The position numbers and the translations under genes are program-made. This document shows positions 63,260 through 64,000 of a stretch of DNA of 64,000 nucleotides, in pieces (within the stretch, counting starts at the first letter, position 1; each line of letters begins with the position of its first letter). The notes under the pieces were generated by a model, which saw only the letters and a list, made by a program, of their open reading frames with translations, was not told where the DNA came from and did not search any database. The DNA comes from Sediminibacillus halophilus (GTDB lineage: Bacteria > Bacillota > Bacilli > Bacillales > Amphibacillaceae), in NCBI RefSeq assembly GCF_900103695.1, contig NZ_FNHF01000007.1:1-64000 (forward strand), in the 5' to 3' direction.

Positions 63260-64000
63260 ATGGTAAGCAAAAATAAAAAAATTTTTCTCTTAGTTACATG
63301 GCTCATTCTTTGGCCATTACTTGCCTGGTTAAGTTATCAGCAATGGAATCCTGATATACCAGTCAACTGGTATGACATAGTATTATTTGGTTTACTGATG
63401 TGCAGTGTCGCCCTGTTTCCGATTATCATCAATCAAACGCCTATCTTTTTCGTCAATGGGCTTAGTTTAGCTGTGTTTTTATATTACGGTCTTTTCATCG
63501 AAATCATTCTAACGCAGTTTTCCATCCTTTGTCTTTTGGCTGGTATTCGATTGAAGCGAGCGGAATGGTTTCGTATCCCTATGAATCTATTCATGTTTTT
63601 AATAATTTCGATTGTATCGGCATTGGTCTATTGGTTGTTGGGCGGAAGTAATGGAGAGGGTGTGTTGAAAGATCCGCAAAACGCCCTGCCTATTATCGGG
63701 TATGTTTTAACCGCTTTTTTCACCAATCAGTTCTCCCTTCGTCTGATCAAGCGATTTGTGTACGGCATAAAGGCTTCTTTTTTTGACAGTGGGCTTATTT
63801 GGGAAGCATATACACTGATTCTGGTCCTTCCGATCGGGCTAATCCTACATTTGCTGTTTGTACAAAACGGCACGACTGCAATTCTGTTTATCGGATTCCC
63901 GTTATTAAGTATTAGTTATATTTTACGTATGTATCATTCAAGCCAGAAGATAAACTATCATTTGCAAAAAACGAGCGAAATCGGTCATCTGCTGACAGCG
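63260..64000 (+). CDS. Multi-spanning membrane protein, truncated by the window end
   Basis: 247 codons are visible with no stop. GGGGAG lies 9 bases before the ATG at 63260 (an ATG at 63251 abuts it). There are about seven or eight hydrophobic segments in the first 220 residues, then SSQKINYHLQKTSEIGHLLT, which resembles the linker after a membrane sensor domain before GAF and GGDEF domains. A membrane-bound diguanylate cyclase is possible, but nothing diagnostic lies in the window. It starts 94 bases after folC. Confidence 0.6.
   Translation, partial: MVSKNKKIFLLVTWLILWPLLAWLSYQQWNPDIPVNWYDIVLFGLLMCSVALFPIIINQTPIFFVNGLSLAVFLYYGLFIEIILTQFSILCLLAGIRLKRAEWFRIPMNLFMFLIISIVSALVYWLLGGSNGEGVLKDPQNALPIIGYVLTAFFTNQFSLRLIKRFVYGIKASFFDSGLIWEAYTLILVLPIGLILHLLFVQNGTTAILFIGFPLLSISYILRMYHSSQKINYHLQKTSEIGHLLTA

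Noticed and set aside
1-64000. CRISPR array, prophage, intact IS or toxin-antitoxin locus
   Set aside because: No regularly spaced direct repeats, integrase, transposase, phage structural genes or toxin-antitoxin pair were seen.

Overview
The window is a contiguous, gene-dense stretch of chromosome from an endospore-forming, low-GC Gram-positive bacterium of the Bacillaceae. Spore genes (sspI, gerE, gerM, spoVID, ysxE), AGGAGG-type ribosome binding sites, T-box aminoacyl-tRNA synthetase operons and B. subtilis-like gene order (rpmI to folC) support this. The acidic, linker-rich proteins and the presence of a CPA-type cation/proton antiporter are compatible with a halotolerant genus, but genus cannot be fixed from sequence alone. 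No prophage, intact insertion sequence or CRISPR array was seen.

Layout. 1-5.6 kb: ribosomal proteins L35 and L20, small membrane proteins, a sigma-W-type promoter driving ysdB, a dimeric dUTPase, an M42 peptidase, a lytic transglycosylase and the spore protein SspI. 5.7-17.6 kb: rRNA/tRNA methyltransferase ysgA, T-box-controlled pheST, rnhC, zapA-cvpA, polX, mutS2, yshE and a 27-residue membrane peptide. 17.7-22.8 kb: fatty acid degradation (lcfA, fadR, fadB, etfB, etfA), with a FadR operator in front of fadR. 23-26.5 kb: trxA, uvrC and yslB, with two gene-poor stretches containing repeat remnants; the aspartokinase gene that lies here in B. subtilis is missing. 26.6-30 kb: succinate dehydrogenase sdhCAB. 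30-37.6 kb: ysmA, gerE, a cation/proton antiporter, ysmB, racE, gerM, rph, ysnA, ysnB. 37.7-38 kb: tRNA-Gly and tRNA-Arg with a perfect promoter. 38-45.6 kb: protein quality control (ysoA, tig, clpX, lonA) and ysxC. 45.8-53 kb: ysxD and the haem operon hemAXCDBL. 53-59 kb: spoVID, ysxE, a small membrane protein and T-box-controlled valS. 59.4-64 kb: a three-gene minus-strand operon (two RimK-like ATP-grasp paralogues and a GNAT acetyltransferase), divergent from folC, then a truncated multi-spanning membrane protein.

Most of the window is conserved housekeeping sequence. The least explained parts are the ATP-grasp/ATP-grasp/GNAT operon next to folC, a bounded palindromic element at 52985-53165, a repeat family with copies at 5283-5372 and 23508-23724, a possible structured RNA downstream of rplT, and two short membrane proteins that are easily missed.
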